37,274 nucleotides of DNA, taken from contig JAJZAI010000036.1 of NCBI GenBank assembly GCA_021799495.1, positions 1-37,274 on the forward strand. Direction: 5' to 3'. Source of the stretch: Deltaproteobacteria bacterium. Its GTDB lineage: Bacteria > Desulfobacterota > Binatia > Binatales > Binataceae. Position 1 is the first letter of the stretch, and every line of letters begins with the position of its first letter. The position numbers and the translations under genes were made by a program. The notes beneath the pieces are model-generated. The model was not told the DNA's origin. It worked only from the letters and a program-made list of their open reading frames with translations, and ran no database searches. This document shows positions 8,877 to 18,395 of the stretch, one piece after another.

Positions 8877-11783
8877 ATGATGGAACTGAGCAAGACATTC
8901 GATTCCAAAGCCGCTGAAGAGCGCTGGTTTCAACTCTGGATCGACCGCGGCTACTTCACCGCCGATCCGGACGCGCCCGGCGAACCCTTTTCGATCGTCA
9001 TTCCTCCGCCCAACGTCACCGGCCAGCTTCATCTGGGGCACGCGCTCAATGTCACGCTGCAAGACGTGATCGTGCGGATGCGTCGGATGCAGGGTTTCAA
9101 CACGCTCTGGATACCCGGCACGGATCACGCCGGAATCGCCACGCAGAACGTGGTCGAACGCGAAATCGCGAAGCAGGGATTGACGCGCCACGATCTCGGC
9201 CGCGAAAAATTCGTCGCCCGGGTTTGGGAATGGAAGGAAACCTACGGCGGCAAGATTCTGCATCAGTTGCGCCGGCTCGGCGCCTCGTGCGATTGGAGCC
9301 GCGAACGCTTCACGCTCGATCCCGGACTGTCGCGCGCCGTCGCCCGCGTTTTCGTCTCGCTCTATCGCGAGGGCCTCATCTACCGCGGCCATCGGATGAT
9401 CAACTGGTGTCCGCGATGCGAAACCGCGCTCTCGGACCTCGAAGTCGATCACAAGGACGCCAAAGGCAGCCTCTGGCACATCCGCTATCCGTTCGTTGAC
9501 GGCTCGGGTTCGATTTCGGTCGCGACCACGCGGCCCGAGACGATGCTCGGCGACACGGCGGTCGCTGTGAATCCCGACGACGAACGCTATCGCGCGATGG
9601 TCGGCAAGACGCTTCGGCTGCCGCTCGCCGGGCGCGAAATTCCGCTGATCGCCGACGCCGCCGTCGAACGCGAATTCGGCACCGGCGCGGTGAAGATCAC
9701 GCCCGCGCACGATTTCAACGACTTCGAGATCGGCAAGCGCCATCAGCTTCCGCAAATTTCCGTGATCGATATTCATGGCCGGATGAGCGATCAGGCTGGC
9801 GCCGCCTATGCCGGGCTCTCACGCGAAGAGGCCCGCAAGCGCGTGGTCGCCGACCTCGATGCGCAAGGCCTGTTCGAAAAGGTCGAGCCGCATGCGCACA
9901 AGCTCGCGGTCTGCTCGCGATGCGACACCGTGGTCGAACCGCTGATTTCGGAGCAGTGGTTCATGCGGATGGCCGAACTTGCGGCGCGCGCGAAAGAGGC
10001 CGTGCAGGACGGCCGCACGAGCTTCCATCCTAAGCACTGGGAAAACACCTACTTCGCTTGGCTCGACAATATCCAGGACTGGTGCGTCTCGCGCCAGCTC
10101 TGGTGGGGCCATCGGATTCCGGCCTACTGGTGCGACCGATGCGGCGGCGCGCCGATCGTCGCCGAAGAACGTCCGGCATCTTGTCCGAATTGCGGCAATA
10201 CTGAATTGCGTCAGGACGAAGATGTCCTCGACACCTGGTTTTCGTCCGGCCTGTGGCCGTTTTCTACCCTCGGATGGCCCGACAATACGCCGGAGATGGC
10301 CAAGTACTATCCGACCACGCTGCTGGTCACCGGATTCGACATCATCTTTTTCTGGGTCGCGCGGATGATGATGCTGGGGTTGAAGTGCGCCGGCGATATT
10401 CCCTTCCGCGATGTCTATATCACGCCGCTGGTGCGCGACCAGTTCGGCAAGAAGATGACCAAATCGCGCGGCAACGTGGTCGATCCGCTCGAAATCATGG
10501 AGCGCTACGGAACCGACGCGGTGCGCTTCACGCTCGCACAATTGGCGGTGCAGGGCCGCGACCTGATTCTTTCCGACGACCGGCTCGCGGCCTCACGCGC
10601 CTTCGCCAACAAAATCTGGAACGCCGCGCGCTTCGTGATGATGAATCTCGGAGACCCTCCGAAAATACGGTTCCCGCGCGCCGAGGAAAACCTCGGACTG
10701 GCCGAGCGCTGGATTCTCGATCGGCTCGACGAGGCGATTCGCAACGTCACCCGCGCGATCGACGCTTACGAATTCAACAACGCCGCGATGGTCGTGTACC
10801 AGTTCGTCTGGCACGAGTTCTGTGACTGGTATATCGAGCTGGCCAAGGAGCCGCTGCGCGCGGGCGGCGAACGCGCCGCCGGGGCGCGTTACGCGCTGCT
10901 TACCTGTTTTGACCGGATGCTGCGCATACTGCATCCGTTCATGCCGTTTATTTCCGAAGAACTATGGCAGGCGCTGCGCCCGTGGTTTCCCAGACCGTAC
11001 ATGCAGGTGAGAGGTCCTGACTCTAAGGCAGGCGACGCGCCTACGGGTCGGGGGTCGGAGGTGATCGAATGGCGGCCTTCTAAATTTGAGCATCAGGGAG
11101 GTGACGACGCGGAGCATCTGGCGATCGCCAAATGGCCAACTCCCGCCTCCGCTCCGCGCCTCGTTTCGAAAGAACCAATCGTGATGCTCCATTTTATGGA
11201 GGTAACGCAGGCTCTTAACTCAGTTCGATCTGTTCTGGAACTAAGTCCAAAAGACCAGATGACGGTATTCATTAAGCCGACTCCGCCAAGCGTTTGGGCC
11301 ACCTCAAAGATCACCGAAGGAGGTAAACTTACGCGCCTTTCAGTTAGCAGAATTGAGAAGCCGACTGACGAACAATTACAAACGGTCGCAGGCTCAAGGC
11401 CTCGGCTGGAAGAAGAAATTCCACTTTGGCGAAATTATGCGTCGACGCTAGCGAAGGTACGGTCGCTAACGCAGCTTGCTCTCGAATCCCCAAGGCCTGA
11501 GCGAGCGGTCGCGCAGACGCTCTCCTTCTGCGAGCTGTTTGTGGTTGCTCCTGAAAGTTTCGATTTTGCGAAGGCCGTACGAAGACTCGAAAAACAGCGG
11601 GACGAGTTGGTTTCGCAATCCCAAAGTGACCAAGCTCGCCTTGACAACCCGGATTTCAAGCTTCACGCTCCGTCGGAAGAACAACAGAAAATCGCTAATC
11701 GGTCGATAGAATCGCTAATGCGCGTTGCGCTGATCGAATCACATATTCAGTCTCTTGGTGGTGCGGAGAAAAGCGAGACGTAA
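8877..11783 (+). CDS. valS: Valyl-tRNA synthetase, with divergent 3' end
   Basis: Class Ia synthetase, 968 aa from ATG 8877 (ATG 8880 and an upstream GTG 8820 are alternatives; none has a good ribosome site). PPPNVTGQLHLGHALN carries the HIGH-type motif and KKMTKSRGNVVDP the KMSKS-type motif. The editing domain (TTRPETMLGDTAVAVNP) and a Cys4 zinc site (YWCDRCGG ... CPNCG) are intact. After about residue 700 an unusual run of some 35 residues follows PWFPRPYMQ. From there the tail, including the tRNA-binding coiled coil (RRLEKQRDEL ... LDNPDF), uses AT-richer codons than the rest. Its stop overlaps the nadC start (TAATG). Confidence 0.95.
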   Translation: MMELSKTFDSKAAEERWFQLWIDRGYFTADPDAPGEPFSIVIPPPNVTGQLHLGHALNVTLQDVIVRMRRMQGFNTLWIPGTDHAGIATQNVVEREIAKQGLTRHDLGREKFVARVWEWKETYGGKILHQLRRLGASCDWSRERFTLDPGLSRAVARVFVSLYREGLIYRGHRMINWCPRCETALSDLEVDHKDAKGSLWHIRYPFVDGSGSISVATTRPETMLGDTAVAVNPDDERYRAMVGKTLRLPLAGREIPLIADAAVEREFGTGAVKITPAHDFNDFEIGKRHQLPQISVIDIHGRMSDQAGAAYAGLSREEARKRVVADLDAQGLFEKVEPHAHKLAVCSRCDTVVEPLISEQWFMRMAELAARAKEAVQDGRTSFHPKHWENTYFAWLDNIQDWCVSRQLWWGHRIPAYWCDRCGGAPIVAEERPASCPNCGNTELRQDEDVLDTWFSSGLWPFSTLGWPDNTPEMAKYYPTTLLVTGFDIIFFWVARMMMLGLKCAGDIPFRDVYITPLVRDQFGKKMTKSRGNVVDPLEIMERYGTDAVRFTLAQLAVQGRDLILSDDRLAASRAFANKIWNAARFVMMNLGDPPKIRFPRAEENLGLAERWILDRLDEAIRNVTRAIDAYEFNNAAMVVYQFVWHEFCDWYIELAKEPLRAGGERAAGARYALLTCFDRMLRILHPFMPFISEELWQALRPWFPRPYMQVRGPDSKAGDAPTGRGSEVIEWRPSKFEHQGGDDAEHLAIAKWPTPASAPRLVSKEPIVMLHFMEVTQALNSVRSVLELSPKDQMTVFIKPTPPSVWATSKITEGGKLTRLSVSRIEKPTDEQLQTVAGSRPRLEEEIPLWRNYASTLAKVRSLTQLALESPRPERAVAQTLSFCELFVVAPESFDFAKAVRRLEKQRDELVSQSQSDQARLDNPDFKLHAPSEEQQKIANRSIESLMRVALIESHIQSLGGAEKSET

Positions 11784-12634
11784 TGGAGTTGTTACGGCAA
11801 ATCGATCTGGACGACCTGCTGCGCCGCGCGCTTGTCGAAGACGTGGGGCAGGGCGATATCACCACCGCCGCCACGGTCGATTCGGCCGCGCGCGGCCGAG
11901 CCCGTATCACCGTCAAGGAAGCGGCCGGCATCGTTTTTTGCGGCGGCTTTCTGCTCGAACGGGTCTTCGCGCTGACCAGCTCCGAACCCGCCGTCCGCAC
12001 GATCGTCAGCGAGAGCGAGCGGCTCGAAGCCGGCGCCGTCGCCGCCGAAATCGACGGCCGTTTGGCTGGCTTGCTCACGGGCGAGCGGGTCGCGCTGAAT
12101 CTTCTCCAACTGATGTCCGGCGTCGCCACCGCCACGCGGCGCTATGTGAACGCGGTAGCGGGAACGCGCGCGCGCATCGTCGATACCCGCAAGACCCATC
12201 CGGGCCTGCGCGCGCTCGAAAAATACGCCGTGCGCATCGGCGGCGGCTTCAACCATCGCTTCGGCCTCGACAGCGGCGTGCTGATCAAGGAAAACCACAT
12301 CGCCGCCGCCGGCTCGGTCACGAACGCGCTGGAACGCGCCCGCCGCTTCGCGCCGCATACGTTTCGCGTCGAAATCGAATGCGAAACCCTCGCGCAGGTC
12401 GAAGAGGCGCTCGCGCACGGCGCGACTTCGATCCTGCTCGACAACATGACGCCCGCCGAGATGCGCAACGCGCGCGCGCGCGCCGGCGACGCGGTCCTGC
12501 TCGAAGCGTCGGGCGGAATCACGCTCGATTCGATCCGCGCGATCGCCGAGGCCGGCGTCGATTTGATCTCGGTCGGTGCGCTGACTCATTCGGTCCGCGC
12601 CGTCGATCTGAGCATGCGGATCGAAGTCGTCTGA
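11783..12634 (+). CDS. nadC: Nicotinate-nucleotide diphosphorylase (quinolinate phosphoribosyltransferase)
   Basis: A 283-aa cytoplasmic enzyme converting quinolinate and PRPP to nicotinate mononucleotide in de novo NAD synthesis. Diagnostic blocks appear in order: LVEDVGQGDIT, GERVALNLLQLMSGVAT, DTRKTHPGLRALEKYAV, GGGFNHRFGL, LIKENH, EIECETLAQV, LLDNMTP and EASGGI. The ATG at 11783 overlaps the valS stop by one base, implying translational coupling. birA follows 22 bases later. No nadA or nadB is nearby. Confidence 0.96.
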   Translation: MELLRQIDLDDLLRRALVEDVGQGDITTAATVDSAARGRARITVKEAAGIVFCGGFLLERVFALTSSEPAVRTIVSESERLEAGAVAAEIDGRLAGLLTGERVALNLLQLMSGVATATRRYVNAVAGTRARIVDTRKTHPGLRALEKYAVRIGGGFNHRFGLDSGVLIKENHIAAAGSVTNALERARRFAPHTFRVEIECETLAQVEEALAHGATSILLDNMTPAEMRNARARAGDAVLLEASGGITLDSIRAIAEAGVDLISVGALTHSVRAVDLSMRIEVV

Positions 12635-12656
12635 GCGACGGCCGGAGACGCCCGCG

Positions 12657-13454
12657 ATGCCCGCGAATCCTTATCAATCGATCGAAAGCGGAACGCCGGG
12701 CCGCATCGGCTGGCGAATCCATTATTTTGAAGAGGTCGGCTCGACCCAGAAGGTCGCCGCCGAGTTGGCCGAAGAAGGCGCCGCGCACGGCACGATCGTA
12801 ATTGCCGAGCGGCAGAGCGCCGGGCGCGGCCGGATGGGCCGTTCGTGGCATTCGCCGCCGGGCCTCAACCTCTACCAGACGATGATCCTGCGGCCGGCGA
12901 TGCCGATCGCGGAAGTGCCGCGGCTGAGCCTGGTCGCCGGAGTCGCGGCGGCCGAAGCGCTCGAGACCGTCGCGCCCGGCATGGTCGCGCTCAAGTGGCC
13001 GAACGACGTATGGCTGCGCGGGCGCAAGGCGGGCGGCATTATCGCCGAGGCGGTGACCGATCCGGGGCAGGGCCTCAAATGCGTCCTGCTGGGAATTGGA
13101 ATCAACGTCAATCTGGCCGCCGACCAGATTCCCGACGAGCTGCGCGACAAGGCGACCTCGGTACGAATCGCGACCGGCCGCTTGTGCGACCGGATCGCGC
13201 TTGAAGCGGCGCTTTGTAATCGGCTCGACTCTCGCTATATGGAAGTTCAGCAACACGGCTTCGCCGCCATGCGGCCGGCGTGGCAGGCGTACTCGGCGCT
13301 AACCGGCAAGCGCGTGACGGTCGTCGATGGCGACGCGCGGGTTGCCGGGACCGTTCGGGGAATCGACGCCGACGGCGCGCTGATGCTCGAAACGGCGAGC
13401 GGTCCGGCGCGAATCCTGACGGGCGACGTGAGCGTCGAGGGCGCTTACGACTGA
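12657..13454 (+). CDS. birA: Biotin--[acetyl-CoA-carboxylase] ligase, lacking the repressor domain
   Basis: A 265-aa biotin protein ligase that activates biotin with ATP and transfers it to carrier lysines. The STQKVAAELA segment, the biotin-binding loop GRGRMGRSWHSPPG, LKWPNDVW and LLGIGINVN are all present. The C-terminal SH3-like domain (TGKRVTVVDGDARVAGTVRGID) is intact. There is no N-terminal helix-turn-helix, so this is a class I ligase and not the E. coli-type biotin-operon repressor. GGAG lies 9 bases before the ATG. It continues the valS-nadC unit. Confidence 0.94.
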   Translation: MPANPYQSIESGTPGRIGWRIHYFEEVGSTQKVAAELAEEGAAHGTIVIAERQSAGRGRMGRSWHSPPGLNLYQTMILRPAMPIAEVPRLSLVAGVAAAEALETVAPGMVALKWPNDVWLRGRKAGGIIAEAVTDPGQGLKCVLLGIGINVNLAADQIPDELRDKATSVRIATGRLCDRIALEAALCNRLDSRYMEVQQHGFAAMRPAWQAYSALTGKRVTVVDGDARVAGTVRGIDADGALMLETASGPARILTGDVSVEGAYD

Positions 13455-13668
13455 CGGGCGAGTGCGGCCGCGCCGGGACACGAAGTGGCGCCACGGTACA
13501 TCAAATGGCGCCGCGGGCCGGGACGGACGGCGAAACGGATTGCGGACATATCGGGAGCGCGCGGGGGCGCGCCGTCCCGCATCTCGGTTGGCCTGCGGCG
13601 GTGCGGCTCGCAATGACGATGCGTGCTCCAGCTAACGTTAAGCGAACGTTGCGGAGAGGTGAATCGTT
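13455..13668. other. Intergenic spacer with short palindromes
   Basis: A 214-base spacer between birA and the EF-G-like gene. It holds a perfect 10-bp palindrome GTGGCGCCAC at 13485-13494 and a nearby TGGCGCCGCGG echo. Towards the right is a GC-rich stretch ending in CTCGCAATGACGATGCG, which resembles debris of a palindromic repeat. The last 20 bases carry the ribosome site GGAGAGG for the next gene. No promoter is convincing. Confidence 0.4.
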
Positions 13669-15771
13669 ATGGCAGTCGAAAATCCCGAGCGTTTGAGGAC
13701 TATCGCAATCGTCGGCCAAGGCGGCGCCGGCAAATCGCAGCTCGCCGAGGCGATGCTGTACACGGCCGGCGCGGTCAAAAGCCTCGGGCGTCCCGATGAT
13801 GGCAGCTCGAGCCTCGATTTCGAACCCGAAGAATTATCGCGTCATATCACGATTAGCTCCGCTTTCCACCATCTAAGCTGGAAAAAGACCGAAGTCATCC
13901 TGGCCAACACTCCCGGCTACGCCGCCTTCCTGCCCGAGACTTTCGCGACGCTGCGCGCGGTTGACGCGGCGGTCGTCGTGATCAGTCCCGGCGGCGATCT
14001 GAAGGTTGAGGCGCAGAAGATTTTCGACGAGCTTCGTAATTTGGAATTGCCGCGAATCGCCTTTGTTTCCCGGCTGGATCGGGAGCGAACCAGTTTCGCG
14101 GCGTCGCTTGCCGACCTTGAAAAAGCGCTCGGCGCCAAGCCGCTGGCGCTCACGCTTCCGATCGGCGAGGAGGCGGGCTTCAACGGCGTAATCGATCTGC
14201 TGGCTATGAAATCGCTCGTTTATGCCGACGCCAGCGGCAAACCGCGCGAAGAAGAGCTTGCAGGCGAATTGAAATCGCGCGCCGACGAGGCTCGGATGCG
14301 GCTGATGGAGGCGGTCGCGGAGACGGACGACGCGCTGCTGGAAAAGTATCTCGAACAAGGTTCGCTCGCCGATGACGAACTGCGCGCAGCGCTGCGTAAT
14401 GCGATAATCTCCGGACGCCTGACGCCCGTGATGGCCGGCTCAGGCGCGAAAAATATCGGCATAGGGCCTCTTCTGGACGCCGTCGCGGCGCTGCTGCCCG
14501 CGCCCAAAGAGCGCCCGGCGCATCGCGGTACGGGACCGTCCAATGGCGCCACAATCGAGCGCCAGCACGATCCGGCGGCGCCATTTTCGGCCCACGTCTT
14601 CAAGACGATTATCGATCCCTTCGCCGGCAAGCTCTCGATTATGCGGGTGGTTTCGGGACACGTCGCCACGGACGCGCACGTGCTCAATTCCACGCGCGGC
14701 GCCAAGGAGCATTTCGGCCATCTGTTGCGGCTGGAAGGGCGTAAACAGGCGCCTATCAACGCCGCCGAAGCGGGCGAGATCATCGCCGTCGCCAAGCTCA
14801 AGGAAACTACCACCGGCGACACGCTGTGCGACGAAAAAGCGGTCGTGATCTATCCAGCGCGGGAAAAACCCACGCCCGTGATTTCCTTCGCGATTCGGCC
14901 GAAAACCCGCGCCGATGAAGAGAAATCTTCGATCGCGCTGCAGCGGCTGGTGGAAGAAGACCCGGCTCTGGAGACCCATCGCGACTCCCAGACGCACGAG
15001 ATTATCCTCTCCGGCACCGGCCAGATGCATATCGAGGTCACGGTCGAAAAGCTCAAGCGCAAATTTAATGTGGAGGTTGAACTTCAGGCGCCGAAAGTAC
15101 CGTACCTCGAAACGATCAAGGGGCGCGCCGAAGCGCAGGGCAAGTACAAGCGTCAATCTGGCGGACGTGGCCAGTACGGCGATTGCTGGCTGCGCATCGA
15201 GCCGCGGCCGCGCGCGGAAGGATTCGAATTCGCCGATGAGATCGTCGGCGGATCGATACCGCGCCAGTTTATTCCTTCGGTCGAAAAGGGCGTACGCAAC
15301 ACGCTCGCCGAGGGCTTTATCGCCGGCTACCCGATGGTTGACGTCAAGGTCACGGTGTACGACGGCAGCTTCCACGAGGTCGATTCCTCGGACATGGCGT
15401 TTCAGATCGCCGCGTCGATGGGACTCAAAAACGCGCTCGAAAAGGCGAAGCCGATTCTGCTCGAACCGATCATGGCGGTCGACGTCACCTGTCCCGACGA
15501 ATGCATGGGCGACGTGATCGGCGATCTCAACTCGCGCCGCGGGCGCGTGCTCGGGATGGACAGCAAGGGCGGCGGGCAGGTGATCAAGGCGCTGGCGCCG
15601 ATGGCCGAAATTCTCAAATACGCGCCGGACCTGCGCTCGCTCACGTCCGGGCGCGGCGCCTTCGAGGTCCGGTTCCATCATTACGACGAAGTGCCGGCCC
15701 CGATCGCCGAAAAAATTATCAAGGAGACGCGCGAGGCGCAGGCGAACGCCAAATCGCACGCTCACGCCTGA
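13669..15771 (+). CDS. EF-G-like translation factor (FusA paralogue) with degenerate G motifs
   Basis: A 700-aa five-domain EF-G homologue; GGAGAGG precedes the ATG. Domains II to V look complete: HVFKTIIDPFAGKLSIMRV, SGTGQMHIEVTVEKL, KYKRQSGGRGQYGDCWL, GLKNALEKAKPILLEPIM and SRRGRVLGMDSKGGGQVIKA. The G domain is unusual. P-loop GQGGAGKS (16-23) is normal enough, but G3 reads Asn80-Thr-Pro-Gly-Tyr84 instead of DTPGH, and G4 reads Ser134-Arg-Leu-Asp137 instead of NKxD. Tyr for the catalytic His is common in the EF-G-like branch as I recall; Asn in G3 and Ser-Arg in G4 are less expected. Likely a ribosome-associated factor distinct from housekeeping EF-G; nucleotide preference is uncertain. Confidence 0.88.
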   Translation: MAVENPERLRTIAIVGQGGAGKSQLAEAMLYTAGAVKSLGRPDDGSSSLDFEPEELSRHITISSAFHHLSWKKTEVILANTPGYAAFLPETFATLRAVDAAVVVISPGGDLKVEAQKIFDELRNLELPRIAFVSRLDRERTSFAASLADLEKALGAKPLALTLPIGEEAGFNGVIDLLAMKSLVYADASGKPREEELAGELKSRADEARMRLMEAVAETDDALLEKYLEQGSLADDELRAALRNAIISGRLTPVMAGSGAKNIGIGPLLDAVAALLPAPKERPAHRGTGPSNGATIERQHDPAAPFSAHVFKTIIDPFAGKLSIMRVVSGHVATDAHVLNSTRGAKEHFGHLLRLEGRKQAPINAAEAGEIIAVAKLKETTTGDTLCDEKAVVIYPAREKPTPVISFAIRPKTRADEEKSSIALQRLVEEDPALETHRDSQTHEIILSGTGQMHIEVTVEKLKRKFNVEVELQAPKVPYLETIKGRAEAQGKYKRQSGGRGQYGDCWLRIEPRPRAEGFEFADEIVGGSIPRQFIPSVEKGVRNTLAEGFIAGYPMVDVKVTVYDGSFHEVDSSDMAFQIAASMGLKNALEKAKPILLEPIMAVDVTCPDECMGDVIGDLNSRRGRVLGMDSKGGGQVIKALAPMAEILKYAPDLRSLTSGRGAFEVRFHHYDEVPAPIAEKIIKETREAQANAKSHAHA

Positions 15772-15779
15772 GCGGCTCC

Positions 15780-15799
15780 CGGCCGGTCGCGCCCGGCCG
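15780..15799 (+). terminator. Hairpin after the EF-G-like gene
   Basis: A perfect 7-bp stem, CGGCCGG with CCGGCCG, separated by 6 bases, begins 9 bases after the EF-G-like stop. No T-run follows, so it is a weak terminator or only an mRNA-end hairpin. Confidence 0.3.
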
Positions 15800-15843
15800 T
15801 CCGGACTGATACGATTTTCCATGGCGCGGCGCGCCGCTTCGCG

Positions 15844-16065
15844 ATGGCGTCGTTGGGAAAATCGATCGTGCTGCTGGGAGTGCTGCTGACCGCCATCGGA
15901 TTGGCGCTATGGATGGCGCCGTCGGCGCGATGGCTGGGGCGGATCGGCCGCCTGCCCGGCGACATTTACGTGCGCCGCGGCGATTTTACTTTCTACTTCC
16001 CGCTCGCGACCTCGATTATCATCAGTATCGTGCTGACTATTCTGTTCGCGTTGATGAGGCGTTAG
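15844..16065 (+). CDS. DUF2905 small membrane protein
   Basis: A 73-aa protein with two hydrophobic helices (about 5-26 and 51-70) around a conserved loop. The loop GRIGRLPGDIYVRRGDFTFYFPLATSI is the family signature split over residues 31-57. Function of the family is unknown; it is expected in the inner membrane. It ends 5 bases before the NtrY-like kinase start, so the two are probably co-transcribed and perhaps coupled. Confidence 0.88.
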   Translation: MASLGKSIVLLGVLLTAIGLALWMAPSARWLGRIGRLPGDIYVRRGDFTFYFPLATSIIISIVLTILFALMRR

Positions 16066-16070
16066 GGCGC

Positions 16071-18290
16071 ATGGCCGATCGCGCCGACAACGCTCCCAGC
16101 GCCGCGGAAATAAAGCGCCGCCGGCGCGAGCTGATCGCGGTGGGAATCGCCGCCGCGACGCTCTGCGCCTTCGTCCTTGCGCAAACCACGCTGCCGCCGC
16201 TCAGGTCGCATACCTCGCTGGTCTCGAACCTGGTCGTAATTCTGCTGTTCGATCTGAGCTTCCTGCTGCTCGGCCTGATGCTGGTGCTGGTCGGGCGGAA
16301 CCTGGCCAAGACTTTTTTCGAGCGCGGCCGCGGACTGATCGGATCGAAGCTGCAGGCGCGGCTGGTGTTCGGCTTTATCGCCGTCGCGCTGGTGCCGAGC
16401 GCGTTCCTGCTTTACGTCGCCGGCGCCTTCCTGCACGCCGATATCGATAGCTGGTTCAATCCCGAATACCAGCAGGTGCTCGACGATTCGCTTGAGATCG
16501 CGAAAGTTTACTATCTCAATTCCGCCAACAACACCGCTCATTTCGCGCGCGTGCTGGCCGAAAAGATCGCGGAACATCAACTGCTCGATCCGGCGAATCG
16601 CGTCAAGCTGCGCCAGATGCTCAGAAAGTCCCAGCAGGAATACAATCTCGGCACGATCGAGATATTTTCCGCCAGGCACAGCCTGATGATGGTGGCGCTC
16701 AGTCCGCGCACGCCCACGGGGATCGGGGTCGGCCCGGATTCGCCGATGGTCGCAGGGACGCTGGCCGGCCGCGCGATAACGCGCACGGATCGGATGGGCA
16801 AGGCGGACGTGATTCGCGGCAGCGCGCCGATCTATTCGTCGCTCGATTCGGACAGCGTGACCGGCGCGCTCGTAATCGATTACTACATCCCGAAAAGCCT
16901 TGCCGATCGCGCCGCCGGCATCTCGCGCTCGGTCGAGGAATATTTTCAGCTCCGCATACTGCATCAGCCGATCATGCACAGCTATATTCTTGCGCTCGTG
17001 CTGATTGGCCTTGCGGTCGTGCTGCTGGCGAGCTGGTTTGGAATTTATCTGGCGCGCGGAATCACGGCGCCGATCGCGATGCTGGCCGAGGGCACGCAGG
17101 CGGTCGCCGGGGGAAATCTGAATTTCGAGATTACCGAAGTCCGCGACGACGAAATCGGCCGGCTGGTCGAATCGTTCAACCGGATGACCGCCGATTTGCG
17201 CGCCTCGCGCGCCGAACTCGAGCGCCGCCGCCGCTACACCGAGACCCTGCTGCGCAACGTTTCGGCCGGGGTGGTCGGACTCGACCGCGGCGGCGTGGTG
17301 ACGGCGATCAATCCCTGCGCCGAACGGCTGCTGGGCTTGCGCGCGGCGGACGTGCAGGGGCGGCGTTACGGCGAAACCTTCCCGCTGCCGCTGGCGCGCG
17401 CGCTCGACGACGCGCTGGCGCCGGTTTCCCGGCCGCACGAAGCGCCGGCGTCGCTGAAATTCGACGCCGGCGGCGCCGAAACCGAACTCATGATGACGGC
17501 GAGCCCGCTCGGCGACGAATCCGGCGAATTGGGCGCGGTGCTGTTTTTCGAGGATGTTAGCCAGATCGCGAAAGTCGAACGGATGGAAGCGTGGCGCGAG
17601 GTCGCGCGGCGCATCGCGCATGAGATCAAGAATCCGCTGACCCCGATTCAGCTTTCCGCCGAGCGGCTGCGGCGCCAGTTCGCGCGCGCCGAAGGCGCCG
17701 ACGCGCGCCTGCTGGACGAATGCACGCACGTGATCATCGGCGAGGTCGAGGACCTCAAGCGCCTCGTCAACGAATTCTCGGCCTTCGCCCGGATGCCGCA
17801 TCTGAATCCCGTGCCCGGCGATCTGAACGCGCTGGTCGATGAGGCGGTCGCGAATTTCCGCGAAGCCCATCCGGAAGTCGAATTCGCGCTCAGCCTCGCG
17901 CCCGCGCTGCCGCGCGTGGCGATCGATCGCGAGGCGCTGAAGCGCGCGGTCGTCAATCTGCTCGACAACGGCGTGGCCGCCAGCATCGCGAGTTCCAACG
18001 GCCAGCGCCCGCGAATCGAGGCGCGCACGGCGGTCGATTACCAGACCGGCGTGGTCACGATGGAGATATCGGATAACGGGCCGGGCATCGATCCGCGCCT
18101 GCGCCAGCGCATCTTCGAACCCTACTTCTCGACCAAAAAAGGCGGCACCGGACTCGGCCTCGCGATCGTCGCATCGATCGTGACGGACCATCACGGATTC
18201 GTCAGGGTGCGCGACAACAAGCCGCGCGGAAGTAGATTTATCGTCGAATTTCCGGTAAAAGATCAGGTGTTTCCCCGAACTGATGCGTAG
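16071..18290 (+). CDS. NtrY-like transmembrane sensor histidine kinase
   Basis: 739 aa from ATG 16071. Helices at about 21-40, 52-76 and 95-118 precede an extracytoplasmic sensor region, then a further helix (HSYILALVLIGLAVVLLASW). A HAMP domain (RGITAPIAMLAEGTQAVAGG), a PAS domain (YTETLLRNVSAGVVGLDRGG) and HisKA with RRIAHEIKNPLTPIQLSAERL follow; phospho-acceptor His is about 517. The ATPase domain has an N box (LLDNGVAAS), DNGPGID, EPYFSTKKGGTGLGLAIV. The H-box and architecture match NtrY. Its partner should be NtrX, but the next gene, 105 bases on, has an NtrX-like receiver joined to LpxC. No sigma-54 activator is present here. Confidence 0.92.
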   Translation: MADRADNAPSAAEIKRRRRELIAVGIAAATLCAFVLAQTTLPPLRSHTSLVSNLVVILLFDLSFLLLGLMLVLVGRNLAKTFFERGRGLIGSKLQARLVFGFIAVALVPSAFLLYVAGAFLHADIDSWFNPEYQQVLDDSLEIAKVYYLNSANNTAHFARVLAEKIAEHQLLDPANRVKLRQMLRKSQQEYNLGTIEIFSARHSLMMVALSPRTPTGIGVGPDSPMVAGTLAGRAITRTDRMGKADVIRGSAPIYSSLDSDSVTGALVIDYYIPKSLADRAAGISRSVEEYFQLRILHQPIMHSYILALVLIGLAVVLLASWFGIYLARGITAPIAMLAEGTQAVAGGNLNFEITEVRDDEIGRLVESFNRMTADLRASRAELERRRRYTETLLRNVSAGVVGLDRGGVVTAINPCAERLLGLRAADVQGRRYGETFPLPLARALDDALAPVSRPHEAPASLKFDAGGAETELMMTASPLGDESGELGAVLFFEDVSQIAKVERMEAWREVARRIAHEIKNPLTPIQLSAERLRRQFARAEGADARLLDECTHVIIGEVEDLKRLVNEFSAFARMPHLNPVPGDLNALVDEAVANFREAHPEVEFALSLAPALPRVAIDREALKRAVVNLLDNGVAASIASSNGQRPRIEARTAVDYQTGVVTMEISDNGPGIDPRLRQRIFEPYFSTKKGGTGLGLAIVASIVTDHHGFVRVRDNKPRGSRFIVEFPVKDQVFPRTDA

Positions 18291-18395
18291 CGGCGAAGAT
18301 GCTTTCGGATCGTTCCTGACGGCGGGACGAAATCCGCGCGCTTTGCTCCGGTCCGCGCCGCGCGGCGGCGATTTCAAATCGATAATCGAGGCCAA

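Noticed and set aside
13455-13668. CRISPR-like or tandem repeats near GGCGCC
   Set aside because: Only two loose copies, with no regular spacers.
14440-15822. Long minus-strand open frame opposite the EF-G-like gene
   Set aside because: The composition is shadow-like and no family resemblance is seen; the plus-strand gene is clear.
16062-18395. Long minus-strand open frame opposite the kinase gene
   Set aside because: It is an antisense shadow typical of GC-rich DNA: Arg/His/Gln-rich, with no domain, and the plus strand encodes a well-supported kinase.
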